Position numbers and translations under genes: made by a program
Assembly (NCBI RefSeq): GCF_000003815.2
Contig: NC_049980.1
Location: 1,170,206 to 1,234,205 of the forward strand
DNA length: 64,000 bases
From: Branchiostoma floridae
Taxonomy: Eukaryota > Chordata > Leptocardii > Amphioxiformes > Branchiostomatidae
Direction of reading: 5' to 3'
Shown: positions 22,110-45,404 of the stretch, in pieces
Numbering within the stretch: position 1 is the first letter of the stretch
Layout of the letters: each line of letters opens with the position of its first letter
Notes under the pieces: model-generated
Seen by the model: only the letters and a program-made list of their open reading frames with translations
Database searches by the model: none
Told to the model about the DNA's origin: nothing

Positions 22110-22208
22110 NNNNNNNNNNNNNNNNNNNNNNNNNNNNNNNNNNNNNNNNNNNNNNNNNNNNNNNNNNNNNNNNNNNNNNNNNNNNNNNNNNNNNNNNNNN
22201 NNNNNNNN
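22109..22208. other. assembly gap (100 N)
   Basis: A run of exactly 100 N, which looks like a placeholder size, at the left edge of the satellite array. Confidence 0.95.
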
Positions 22209-23386
22209 TATTAATGATCACTGCAAGTAAAACCAAATCCGTTGTTTTGATTTAAGCGTAGGAGTCGATCAAAGTAAATCTTAACATAGAAATCGACCAT
22301 GCTGTACTAAGAAGGGAGTTAATGAATGAATGAAAGACCTTTATTGTACACTCATGCCTCGACGGGCTACGCTCACTCGGTGGTTTATTCGGAGCACATG
22401 GTTATCGCACCTGACCAGGGATTATCTCACCATATACACCTCGGGCCGGGGCATTAACCCTTTATTAATGATCACTGCAAGTAAAACCAAATCCGTTGTT
22501 TTGATTTAAGCGTAGGAGTCGATCAAAGTAAATCTTAACATAGAAATCGACCATGCTGTACTAAGAAGGGAGTTAATGAATGAATGAAAGACCTTTATTG
22601 TACACTCATGCCTCGACGGGCTACGCTCACTCGGTGGTTTATTCGGTGCACATGGTTATCGCACCTGACCAGGGATTATCTCACCATATACACCTCGGGC
22701 CGGGGCATTAACCCTTTATTAATGATCACTGCAAGTAAAACCAAATCCGTTGTTTTGATTTAAGCGTAGGAGTCGATCAAAGTAAATCTTAACANNNNNN
22801 NNNNNNNNNNNNNNNNNNNNNNNNNNNNNNNNNNNNNNNNNNNNNNNNNNNNNNNNNNNNNNNNNNNNNNNNNNNNNNNNNNNNNNNNNNNNNNNNNNNN
22901 NNNNNNNNNNNNNNNNNNNNNNNNNNNNNNNNNNNNNNNNNNNNNACCTCGGGCCGGGGCATTAACCCTTTATTAATGATCACTGCAAGTAAAACCAAAT
23001 CCGTTGTTTTGATTTAAGCGTAGGAGTCGATCAAAGTAAATCTTAACATAGAAATCGACCATGCTGTACTAAGAAGGGAGTTAATGAATGAATGAAAGAC
23101 CTTTATTGTACACTCATGCCTCGACGGGCTACGCTCACTCGGTGGTTTATTCGGTGCACATGGTTATCGCACCTGACCAGGGATTATCTCACCATATACA
23201 CCTCGGGCCGGGGCATTAACCCTTTATTAATGATCACTGCAAGTAAAACCAAATCCGTTGTTTTGATTTAAGCGTAGGAGTCGATCAAAGTAAATCTTAA
23301 CATAGAAATCGACCATGCTGTACTAAGAAGGGAGTTAATGAATGAATGAAAGACCTTTATTGTACACTCATGCCTCGACGGGCTAG
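22209..23386 (+). repeat. 254-bp tandem (satellite-like) array, about 4.6 copies
   Basis: 'tattaatgatcactgc' recurs at 22209, 22463, 22717, 22971 and 23225, exactly 254 bp apart, with almost no divergence. A 151-N gap (22795-22945) sits inside without disturbing the phase. Each unit holds 'gaatgaatgaaagacc' and 'accagggattatctcacc'. No conserved frame. Confidence 0.9.
22795..22945. other. assembly gap (151 N)
   Basis: The gap lies within one unit of the 254-bp array. Unit starts on both sides keep the 254-bp period, so its length appears correct. Confidence 0.95.
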
Positions 23387-23433
23387 GTACAGATCACTGA
23401 TAACAGACATAACTGATAACAGACATAACTAGA

Positions 23434-24220
23434 GTTCGGAGACCTCATACCTCCATGAAATATTCTGATTATGCAAATGACTTTCACATTAGCATAATTT
23501 ATGCTTGCTTATGTACACCTTTAACTAACGTACACAGGTCACAGTGTTGACAGACCAATCATTTACTACACGAAATAAGAAAAATCAGGACACTTTCAAA
23601 TCAATTATGCAAATTAAGGACTTATTTGCATAATTAGTATCTGCTTAACTTCCGCCTGCCACAAACTACATATGTAACATGTATTTGAGTGATATACTGG
23701 AAAACACTGTAAATATACATTTTCCTCATTAAGTATGCAAATGAAGTCCAAATTTGCATAATTTTGATTTCATTATGTACATCTCTGCTACATGTACCTG
23801 CATACCAAATATCATGGAAATTCATCATTCCTATGTTCCGTTATGCTTCTTGGAAGATTTTGACAAAAATGCTCCTGCAGTTCCAGAGCAAGCTGCTAGG
23901 GGGCCCAAACATACACCACTTCTTCCTTACATCAAAAGCTATCTGCCACCAAGAAATCAAGACCATAGCATGTCCAGATAAAAAGATACAAAAAATTGAA
24001 GTTCTGCTGCAGTACCAAGGTCACACACTAGGGGGCCCAAAATCGACCTTGACCTTCGTCTTCCCAACCCCTACCCACATACCAAATATCATCGTAGTCC
24101 ATTGAGAGGTTCTCAAGTTATGATGTCCACAAATATGCGGACACACACACAGACAGACACACAGATACACAGACACACAGACACACCAAAAACTATACCT
24201 CCATTTTTTCATGGAGGTAA
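23434..24220 (+). repeat. dispersed repeat with octamer pairs and 'acctccat' ends
   Basis: It starts 'cctcatacctccatgaaat' and ends 'acctccattttttcatgg'. Three ATGCAAAT/ATTTGCAT-type pairs lie at about 23463-23495, 23603-23635 and 23730-23763, and a CA/GACA microsatellite at about 24140-24185. Family members are listed at 5136, 6523 and 18220. Confidence 0.65.
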
Positions 24221-24250
24221 CAAACATATGCAAAAACAACAATATAAAAT

Positions 24251-25204
24251 TTAACTAGTTGAAGGTACTAAGCTAACAGGATGGTCGACATCTTCTCGCT
24301 TCTTTGTACAGGTGTAGATATAGGAACAGATACTGTTTAATATACAGGGTTTGTCTAGGCGCATCAAAAATAGAAATTTATCCGTTGCATTAAGATGTTC
24401 AAAATATGGATACTCTTTTCTGATATATTCATAAAGCACAATCCGTTCATTATGGTAGAGTTTACAGTGTAAAATAAAATGCTGTTCATCTTCTACCTGT
24501 TGTAGATCACAAAATTGACAGACTCTATGCTGCAGAGGAGTGCGGTTGTGCCTTCCAGTTTCGATATGTAACTTGTGGCAACTAATCCGGAGTTTAGTGA
24601 CAGCCACTCTGTGTTGTATGTTTTTCACCATCAGATATTCTTCTTCTTTATAAATAGTCTTGAATAATCTATAGGTTCGTAATTTGTTACCAAAAGATTT
24701 GTCCCGGTTGTCGTTGTGTATTTCGGCTTTAAATGTTTGAATGTAAATATCATTTAATCGTTGGCTGATGGCGTTGGTTATAGGTAATAGGTTTGTTCCT
24801 AGAGATATCTGAGATCTCCATATGTAGGCAAAACCGCATTCCTCCAGTATCTTACGAACGCCGGACGCCCAGCACTTATTTCCATTAGCATCTAGCTGTA
24901 ATTGACAAGATAGGGCGTCGGCTTGTAGACTGTCAGCTGGCACGTTTTGGCGGATTCTAAGAAAGTGTTTGATAGCGTTCAGGGAGGCTTCCAGTTGAAT
25001 GGGGTACCTCCCTAATTCCGCTCTTGTGGCAAGGTTAGATGCTGATCTGGGGACATTTAGTGCTTGTTTGCAGAATTTAAGGTGAACAGATTCAATGTGA
25101 CAAGAATAATGACATCCAGATATACATGTATGGGTATTCAGTATTGAATTTTTTATAATAAGACAGCAAGCATTTTGCAGTCTGTATATCTCTTTCAATT
25201 TCAT
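24251..25204 (-). mobile_element. non-LTR retrotransposon: C-terminal 317 codons
   Basis: An uninterrupted frame (ATG 25204 to the stop at 24251) matches the region after the reverse transcriptase in LINE proteins. It has a FCKQALNVPRSASNLATRAE block ending in LGRYPI, a KNIQHRVAVTKLRISCHKLH block, and the zinc-binding-like C-x2-C-x9-H-x4-C signature in CQFCDLQQVEDEQHFILHC. The RT and endonuclease are absent, as expected from 5' truncation during target-primed reverse transcription. The frame is intact, so insertion is fairly recent. The ATG is internal to the original protein and is not a true start. Confidence 0.8.
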
Positions 25205-25369
25205 GACAAAAGATACATTGTGATGTGTAAATTTATGAAGCTGGTCGGATTTTCATCTCCGTGCGCTTCAAGGAGTAGTGGTAGTTATATTTCAGCCATA
25301 CCATAGGTATGGTGAAATATATTGTATTCGTAATGTTTCTTTCTTTCTTTCTTTCTCCTGTCAAATCTT

Positions 25370-26280
25370 CAAATCGAATCAACTCCGCCATTTTTTAACC
25401 GATTGACTTGAAATTTGGCACAAAGGTAGAATAAGCCAATACCCTCAGGTGTTTTTTTCATTTTTTTCATATCTGCCTTTAAAATGATTTTATTGAGGTT
25501 ATTGTCAATTTTTATGTATATTTCGGGCTCCTGTACCCTGGTATTACAGCAGAATGACATGAAATTTGATACAGAGGTGCCTTGATCATATGCTCACCTA
25601 GATTCAATAACAGTTTTGGCATACGGTACAACAAAATGCTTAATTTTGCGATTTTTGGCCATTTTTTGACCAAAAAAGGACATTTTTGGCCCCTGTAGCC
25701 TCGTTTTATAACCAAATGATCTGAAATTTGGTATAAAAGTGCTCTTCAATTATGTGCACATAAATTCAATAAAAGTTTTCCCATACGGTACAACAAAATG
25801 CTTAATTTTGCGATTTTTTGACCAAAAAAGGACATTTTTGGCTCCTGTAGCCTCGTTTTACAACTAAATGATCTGAAATTTGGTATAAAAGTGCCCTTCA
25901 ATTATGTGCACATAAATTCAATAAAAGTTTTCCCATACGGCACAACAAAATACTTAATTTTGCGATTTTTGGCCATTATTTGACCAAAAAAGGACATTTT
26001 TGGCTCCTGTAGCCTCGTTTTACAACCAAATGATCTGAAATTTGGTATAAAAGTGCCCTTCAATTATGTGCACATAAATTCAATAAAAGTTTTCCCATAC
26101 GGTACAACAAATGCTTAATTTTGCGATTTTATGGCCATTTTTTGACAAAATTTTGACATTTTTGGCTCCTGTTCCCTCGATTTACAACCTAATGACCCGT
26201 AAATTGGTAAAGGGGTGCTCTAGATATTTATTCAAATGACCCATGTATATTTTTTGGCATGGACCACTTTAAAATGATAT
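25370..26280 (+). repeat. 162-bp tandem array, about 5 copies
   Basis: 'gctcctgta' or 'cccctgtag' marks units at 25533, 25695, 25847, 26009 and 26171. Spacing is 162, 152, 162 and 162; the short unit lacks a 10-base block. Units carry 'tgatctgaaatttggtataa' and 'acggtacaacaaaatgctta'. A 'tatttcagccatacc' palindrome and a CTTT run (25325-25345) precede the array. It borders the last visible fibrinogen-like exon. Confidence 0.8.
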
Positions 26281-26401
26281 ATTTGGGGTTTTTTTGGTCA
26301 TTTTTGAATGGCCAAAGGGGTCAACGACCTCAAGGCCTATTGTTGCATGAGGGAGATGGCTGAAATATGCTGTATTTGCTCTCAAGCAAATGTCGGCCTT
26401 T

Positions 26402-28434
26402 CTAGTTACTCTTCCAGTGGTGCCAGAGGACGCCGTCGTGGTAACTTTCATGATCACCCAGACGGTACAGGCCGTTCAGGTTGGAGTGGAGGCATTCTCC
26501 GTACCACCAAGCACCTTTGTACTTCTGAGCACAGCTTCCATGGCCAGAGCCGGAGTATATGTCGTTGTCTTTGGTACTGAATGGTCTCCCGTCATTGTAC
26601 TCCAAGCTATTGCCTGTGACAAAGACAAACATTGTGAAGTAATTTCTCAACATTCAGAAGAGATGCACGTGACTTGAATTAGCAGTTGCGAAAGTTTTCA
26701 GCTGAAATGAGCGGTCACCAGTGTGCACGTCTCTTGACCATTGATTTTTCTTGTCCGTTTCGTAAGGATTTGCAGATAAAGGCTCAGATGTTCTGGTTTC
26801 TATAAGCAATTGCTTGCATATGTTATTCCGATTTACGCTACCATACGATGTCCAAAGTAACCCTTATTCTTTGGGTACGTGGACATGGCAAATGAAATGG
26901 AAATACATGTACTTGATTTCGTAATTCTATCGCGTAAATAGAAAGGAGTTTGGAAAGATGAAACTGCGATATTACAGCATCCCGAAACGATCAGTTTCAA
27001 CGGAGGGGCAGAACCCTTTAATGTATTGGCAGGAAGATCCCTTCTCCTACGTAGAGGGGACCTCAAAACACCTTTGCTTTCTCGAGCCGCTCCAGCGATT
27101 ACTGCTCAACCTGCTTATAACCCTACAGGAGTTTGAGACGACTTTGACCACCTCTGCGTATGAGAATGAACGTTATCTCGTGAATTTATGACTGTACAAC
27201 ACAGTGCAATCTTACCTGCAGTACCGCTGTAAGTCCCTATGTGGAGTTTGTAGTTCTGGGATTCAGGCGAGATGGCAAACGTGCTGTAAGCCGCGTACGC
27301 CGTGTTCCCCTCCACATCCTCCATATCCACCCTGAGCTGGTAGACTTTCTGCACAGCCAGGTGGTACAAGTTGTCATTCCCCAGCCAGAACTCGCCGTTC
27401 AGGTTGGAAGGGAAGCCGGCCTTGTATTCCCTCCAATTCCGGTAGAAGTCCACTGTTCCGTCTTGTCGTTTTTGGAACAACTTTTCGAGGGCAAGAAAAC
27501 AAATTAAGTTGAATAGCCAAAAATTGAATATCACAATATAAGACAAAAATCATTTGCAGAAATGTAGCCGTATATCATTGTGAATGGTCATACTGAAGCC
27601 CCAGGCATATACGTCGTACGATGTACCTGCGATGGCATACCTCGCAAACTTTCGCACGATGATCGCAGGTAAATCGTAGGTAAAATCAGCCATCGCCGAG
27701 CGTCGCGCTATGTTCCTGACTCCTCTCAAAAGTACGACGCACGGCGCTATTACCGCGCATGGAATCACCATCGCGGTAAATCGTGCAATGTATGTGACCG
27801 GGGCCTCACCGTCCAGCCGCCTCCGTCAGTATCCATGTCACAGAAGACCAGGAAGCCGCCCAGGTTGTCCCGTGGATAAACCATGTACACGCCGCTGGGC
27901 GTGGTCTAGTCATTGTCTAGGATGTCCTGACAGTCTTGGGGCTTGTCGGCTTCCGTGTCGTTTTTATTACCTAGTATGGGTGAATGGCATACTTGAAGTT
28001 CGTTCGCTACACAAGCCAGTAAATACAATTTCTAGTCTCCCCAAATACAAGCTGGAGCATACTGTTCAAGTACTTCCCACTCCGCTAACATTGCAATTGT
28101 ATATACTTTTAGTACATGTTTGCTCTATATGTATGGTGCCATGAACTATGTCATATCCCAAGGATCTTGCGCATGCACAAATCGTAAGTAGAGTCAATCT
28201 AACTCTTCTTCGGTATCATTTATCAAGTCCAAAAAGGGACGTACCTTTGGAGGAATCTTCCCTTGTCTGTGAGAGTTCGATGATGGCGACTTTCAGCTGT
28301 TCTAGTTCTGATTTCAGCGCGTTGTCGTTCCCGTAAGTCACCACTGGGTTACAATTACACACACATTTCTCGTCTGACGGTGGTTTACAGACCGACTGAC
28401 CAGAGCACAGAGACACAGACGTCACAAGGAACGT
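26402..28434 (-). pseudogene. fibrinogen-related domain (FReD) protein gene, probably inactive
   Basis: Four minus-strand exons with matching phases are visible: 28434-28245 (signal-peptide-like PLALVTFLVTSVSLCSG, then a Cys-rich and helical part), 27970-27810 (start of the FReD), 27480-27216 (FQKRQDGTVDFYRNWREYKA and on to TYSGTAG), and 26613-26402 (GNSLEYNDGRPFSTKD, CAQKYKGAWWYGECLHSNLN). FReDs act as secreted lectins or adhesion proteins, such as ficolins. Three faults are visible: no ATG before the signal segment (a TAA stands in frame just upstream), an in-frame TAG in exon 2 at the Glu codon kept in the 342-487 copy, and loss of the last 15-20 residues of the domain unless a donor (AAGA|GTAACT) leads to an unseen exon. 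Sequencing error or a defective allele is possible. Confidence 0.72.
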
Positions 28435-29477
28435 TACGAGAGCCAGCGGTTACTACGGAGGATGATACTCAGGCTAACGTTACGAGGCATGCAAAGGGCG
28501 ACGGCATGGCGTTAAAATGCTTCCTTGCAGGCTGAAAAAACGTAGATATGCCCACAAGGAAATGAAAATTCACAACAAAGCGTCATTCTATACTGTTGTT
28601 TACGGCCCTCCGCGGGGTATGAATTTCACTCACTAATTGTGTACTCCACAATACGCGGTAGGAGCGACGTTACATTTGGACAATCAGAAGCAAAGAGAAC
28701 AAGCGTTCGTAGAACTCAACCTTCGTGAAATGGGCGAGGGTGTGGTGGTTGGAGGGTGTTTTTTATAGACATCTCTGGGGCTAGCCTTACAGAAAATGAT
28801 ACGTTCGATTGGCAAAAATTCTCGGAATTCTACAACTTTTTTCGCGCCTATGTAACTGCATCATCCCTTGGAAGTGGAATAGTTCGCGTTGACAGATTGT
28901 CATGGTATTTGGAATGCAGATAGCTTTTGTCATGGGCCGTGAGCGAAAGAGTGAGTGAGATAGCTTTGGAGATGCCTTACATAATCAATTTTTATCATGC
29001 AAATCAGGGGCTAATTTGCATAAATAATGAGGAGAGTTTATATTTTGATAATAATAACTAGGTGTATTTTGCCAGCCAGTAGGTACCCAAATTATACGCC
29101 TACTTCATTTCATTATAGCAGATACTCAAAGATAAGACACATTAGTCAATTCCAAGTCACCATGAGGGTTTTAGGTGATATTTTTAATAAGTCTGAATTA
29201 TGTTGAATAAAAGAATATCTAAGCCACAATAATTGATTTTCTAAAAAATGACTAAGAAAATATTCATCTATTTGAATTCATTTGAATAGTTTAGAAACAT
29301 TTTGAAAGTAACTGTACAAAATGCTTTTTAGAATAATTGTGAAACCTCTGTGTGATTCTTTCACATTTAAACTTTGCCAAATGGTAAAATTAGTTTATTG
29401 CCCCCATAAAAGTAAGCCCTGTTGTTGCCTCTGTATATTTTTAGATTTCACTGCTGGGCACTGGTGAATCCTTTTAA
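28435..29477. other. no gene seen; one octamer-repeat fragment
   Basis: About 28890-29050 is a decayed copy of the dispersed repeat, with 'catgcaaatc' and 'taatttgcataaataatgag'. The rest is AT-rich and without supported frames. Confidence 0.45.
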
Positions 29478-29610
29478 TCTCCAAGCAGATCCTACGGTGC
29501 CATAAGATAGTATCAAAGCTGGCCAAGGAGTGTAGCCGGCCAAGGGAGTCAAACGGGCATCTACGGGAAGTTTGATACTATACATTACGCACCGTGGATC
29601 TGGTTCGAGA
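29478..29610. mobile_element. short inverted-repeat element (MITE-like), copy 2
   Basis: Close relative of 2527-2649 with the same ends ('tctccaagcagatcc', complement 'tctcgaaccagatcc') and the same inner 'gatagtatcaaagctggcc' block. It has about 10 extra bases in the middle. Confidence 0.75.
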
Positions 29611-30051
29611 TTAGATCCTTTGTGGTGGGCCATTGTTGCATTGACACCCAACCATACTTTGCAAGGATGTGTGAATTTGCTATCTTCCCAGCCCACTGAC
29701 CCATTTACAAAATGTTACAAAAAATGGTAGAAAATGGTAACTAATGGTAGAATGCTGTTATCATCATTTAGAAACCATTAGAAGTATCTAATTCCACACC
29801 ATGAATATTTCCAAAGTTTTACAGGACCGGGGAAGTATAAAATTGAAATAATGTCAAAAGTACCAAATGTCTATTCTAGACATATAATTACAAAACTTTA
29901 AAATCAATTCTAAACAATGACAACAAACATCCGCACGATGACTTGGCATGATGATAGAAGATGACTTTCTAAAGCCAAACTTATTATTTAGTATAATTCT
30001 TATTAATTAACGGTGCACACACCAATTCTTCCGCGACAGGGGTCCGAGATC

Positions 30052-31886
30052 GATAGTGCGCGACAAAAATGTGACGAAAGAGTCTCGAGGGTCTGTGCTT
30101 GAATTCAAATTTCTCATAATCTGCTGCGAAATGGCATTTAATACTGGCATGGCTAAAAAGCATAAGAAGTGAAGTGTTTTTGGTGCAGATTGGTTTTGCG
30201 CCCGAGTTTCACTTCTTGTATTTCTACGCGTTGGAAGTGATTCGCCCGTTGACCCAGATTCACCGTCCATATGCGCTCTGTGAGCAGTGTTGCTATGGCT
30301 CGCGCGTCGGGTTATTGTAAAAATCACAGTGTTACGATTTTCTTTATTTTTTGCTTGATTACTCCTTGGTGTATTCTCTTTCCGACAATATCGGTCATTT
30401 TCATGACTAAAATATAGGTGATGGGTTTATTTCCACGTCAAAATTCCCTTTTTCTTCGCATATTTTTTTGTTGTGAAAAACATTGTCTCCCCAAAAATTA
30501 CGAAAAGTAGAGACAGTGAAGAAACTGAAACCCGGCTGTTCGTAAAGCTGGAGTGATACCCTTCATTCCCATATACGGCGTTTCTGCTTTGGATTTATTT
30601 TCTTGAAGAGATGGCCTCTTGACTTGAGGGTCCGCAGTCTCGACTTGAGACCCGTATAAACTGGGGTGTGCACCGTGAAGGCCACGATGACGTCATAGCC
30701 CTGGCCAGGTGAACACCCGGTATGACCGCCTCAGCCGCTCAGAGGGCTCCAGGGACCGGATCTTTCGCACCAGGTCGATGCGGACGGGCGACGGGCATGT
30801 CTTGGTGCTAAAAGCCGGCGGCACTTTCTTGGTATATGAAAAATAGGAGCAAAAGAACGCCGCTCAATGTATTGCAATGGCGAGAGGTTCTTTTAAGAGC
30901 CCTTAAGAGCGGCGAGGCCATGTGCGCCCGCCATGTGTCCCCAGCCATGCACCTGGCCAAAGCGCTGGGGATAGGCAGCATAGTTTGGGGGATAGATGTT
31001 TCTTTCTGGCCATATGTTGCGATTATACCTTCCGTGGTTCTCAAGGCCACGATGACGTCATAGCCCTGGCCAGGTGAACACCCGGTATGAGCGCCTCAGG
31101 CGCCCAGAGGGGTCCAGGGACCGGATCTTTCGCACCAGGTCGATGCGGACGGGCGACGGGCATGTCTTGGTGCTAAAAGCCGGCGGCACTTCCTTGGTAT
31201 ATGAAAAATAGGAGCAAAAGAACGCCGCTCAATGTATTGCAATGGGGAGAGGTTCTTTTAACGGTGCACACCCCAGTTTATTTGGGGTCTCAAGTTGAGG
31301 CTGCGCACCCTCAAGTCAAGAGGCCGTCTCTTCAAGAAAATAAATCTAAAGCAGAAAAGCCGAATATGGGAATGAAGGGTATCACTCCAGCTTTACGAAC
31401 AGCCGGGTTTCAGTTTCTTCAGTCTCTCTACTTTTCGTAATTTTTGGGAAGAAAAGTTTTTTTCACGAAAAAAAATATGCAAAAAAAAAGGGAATTTTGA
31501 CGAGGAAATAAACCTATCACCTATATTTTAGTCATGAAAATGACCGATATTGTCGGAAAGAGAATACACCAAGGAGTAATCAAGCAAAAAATAAAGAAAA
31601 TCGTAACACTGTGATTTTTACAATAACCTGACGCGCGAGGCATAGCAACATGGCTCACAGAGCGCATATGGACAGTGAATCTGGGTCAACGGGCGAATCA
31701 CTTCCAACGCGTAGAAATACAAGAAGTGAAACTCGGGCCAAAAACCAATCTGCACCAAAAACACATCACTTCTTACGCTTTTTAGCCATGCCAGTATTAA
31801 ATGCCATTTCGCAGCAGATAATGAGAAATTTGAATTCAAGCACAGACCCTCGAGACTCTTTCGTCACATTTTTGTCGCGCACTATC
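30052..31886. mobile_element. element with long inverted arms (about 625 bp each)
   Basis: The left arm 30052-30676 and right arm 31261-31886 are near-identical reverse complements ending in 'gatagtgcgcgacaaaaa'. Between them, 30678-30896 and 31043-31260 are direct repeats of about 218 bp that both start 'aaggccacgatgacgtcata', around a unique 146-bp core. Each arm carries the same outward-in frame (MDSESGSTGESLPTRRNTRS in the right arm at about 31669; MDGESGST in the left arm on the minus strand). I do not recognise a transposase. It may be a non-autonomous fold-back transposon. The right end abuts another repeat at 31887. Confidence 0.75.
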
Positions 31887-32096
31887 AGAAATGTTCGCGG
31901 TGGATTAATGTTCGCGGTTTTCGCGGCGACCACTTTACCGCGAAATTAAATCCACCGCGAAAAATTTTCTATTAAGTTATTAGACTGCAGTAGATGGTGT
32001 TACCGCGAAATTAAAGCCACCGCGAAAAGTCATTTTTTCCGCTACCGCGAAATTAAATCCCCGTGAACTTAAATGCATTTACAGTAACCAAGGAGG
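31887..32096. mobile_element. 'tgtaaatgcattta'-ended repeat
   Basis: It carries 'accgcgaaattaaa' three times and ends 'aaatgcatttacagta'. The same terminal motif appears at 37455-37652, 43470-43520 and, with both ends intact, at 49494-49638. Confidence 0.55.
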
Positions 32097-32219
32097 TTAA
32101 AGATCATCAAGCATATAGATTATACAGATGTAGAAGTCATTTGCATAATCAGAATATTTCATGGGGATATTAGGTCTCCAAACTATATGATTTGTATCAT
32201 TTGTAAAAGACGCACATCA

Positions 32220-32342
32220 CCTGTAATAAGGACATGATACGAAATTGTAACCGCTAGATGGCGTTTCCGTGTTATGAATAATGACGTCATACTTGCTTGT
32301 TGTGACGTCACGTCCGTCTCATCCCTCCTCCCAACATTCAAG
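32220..32342 (+). promoter_or_regulatory. probable REEP promoter with two CRE-like sites
   Basis: A perfect TGACGTCA occurs about 60 bases upstream of the start ATG and a second (gtgacgtcac) about 40 bases upstream. The start codon lies inside 'caagatggcggc', a YY1-type element often placed at the start of TATA-less genes. No TATA box is seen. Confidence 0.5.
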
Positions 32343-44720
<12,378 letters not shown>

Positions 44721-45398
44721 AAATGCCAGGATGTCACGCAGTTCTGTCCCTTTGTAAAGAAGCCGTGTGTTACTATGGTTACGACCCTTGTCCCCTGCCA
44801 CTGTACGTGTATGTTTGTGGCAAATTGGCGATATGCCTCTGCTCTATTAAGATTTGCAACATTTAAGTGTAGTACCAAAATGTTACATGGATGCCTGTAT
44901 CAATGATGTATAAGACAGATGCAGTTGTTAAATGGCAAATGGTGTCTCGCATGTACAAGTGCTTTCTTTGTGAAGCCTCTATGAAGATCTGCTGCATAAA
45001 TCCTTGCTGAAAATCTGCCTGTGTGTATTTGATACAAGTGCAGTCCCTGTGTCATTTTGTATGTAAGTGGCTGGGCCAAACCAACAAAATTCATTGTTTC
45101 TTCACCTTTGTAGAATGAAATACAGTAGTACAAAAGAACTTGAAATATGAAGGACTCATATTAGTGGATAGGTTCACCGGAGTCATCAACACACTACTAG
45201 TAAATTTCTGGCTCGCACAAGTATTAATAAACCACCAGTATTGACTCAGAAACAAGGAATTTTGTTGGGATGGCCTTGTTTCAGTACAATTGTGCATAAA
45301 CATGTAACTAGGCTGTTTTATAAAAGGACATGATTGCGCTGCCTTTTTTTTTTGTCTATTGTGGTGAAATATGCAAGACTGTTGTGTCCCAGATGTTG

Positions 45399-45404
45399 AA
45401 TAAA
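45399..45404 (+). terminator. candidate REEP polyadenylation signal (AATAAA)
   Basis: First AATAAA in a 3' untranslated-like stretch, about 680 bases after the exon 5b stop. Another occurs near 47190. Confidence 0.45.

Noticed and set aside
22209-23386. Possible CRISPR array
   Set aside because: The 254-bp units are identical throughout with no unique spacers, and the DNA is eukaryotic.
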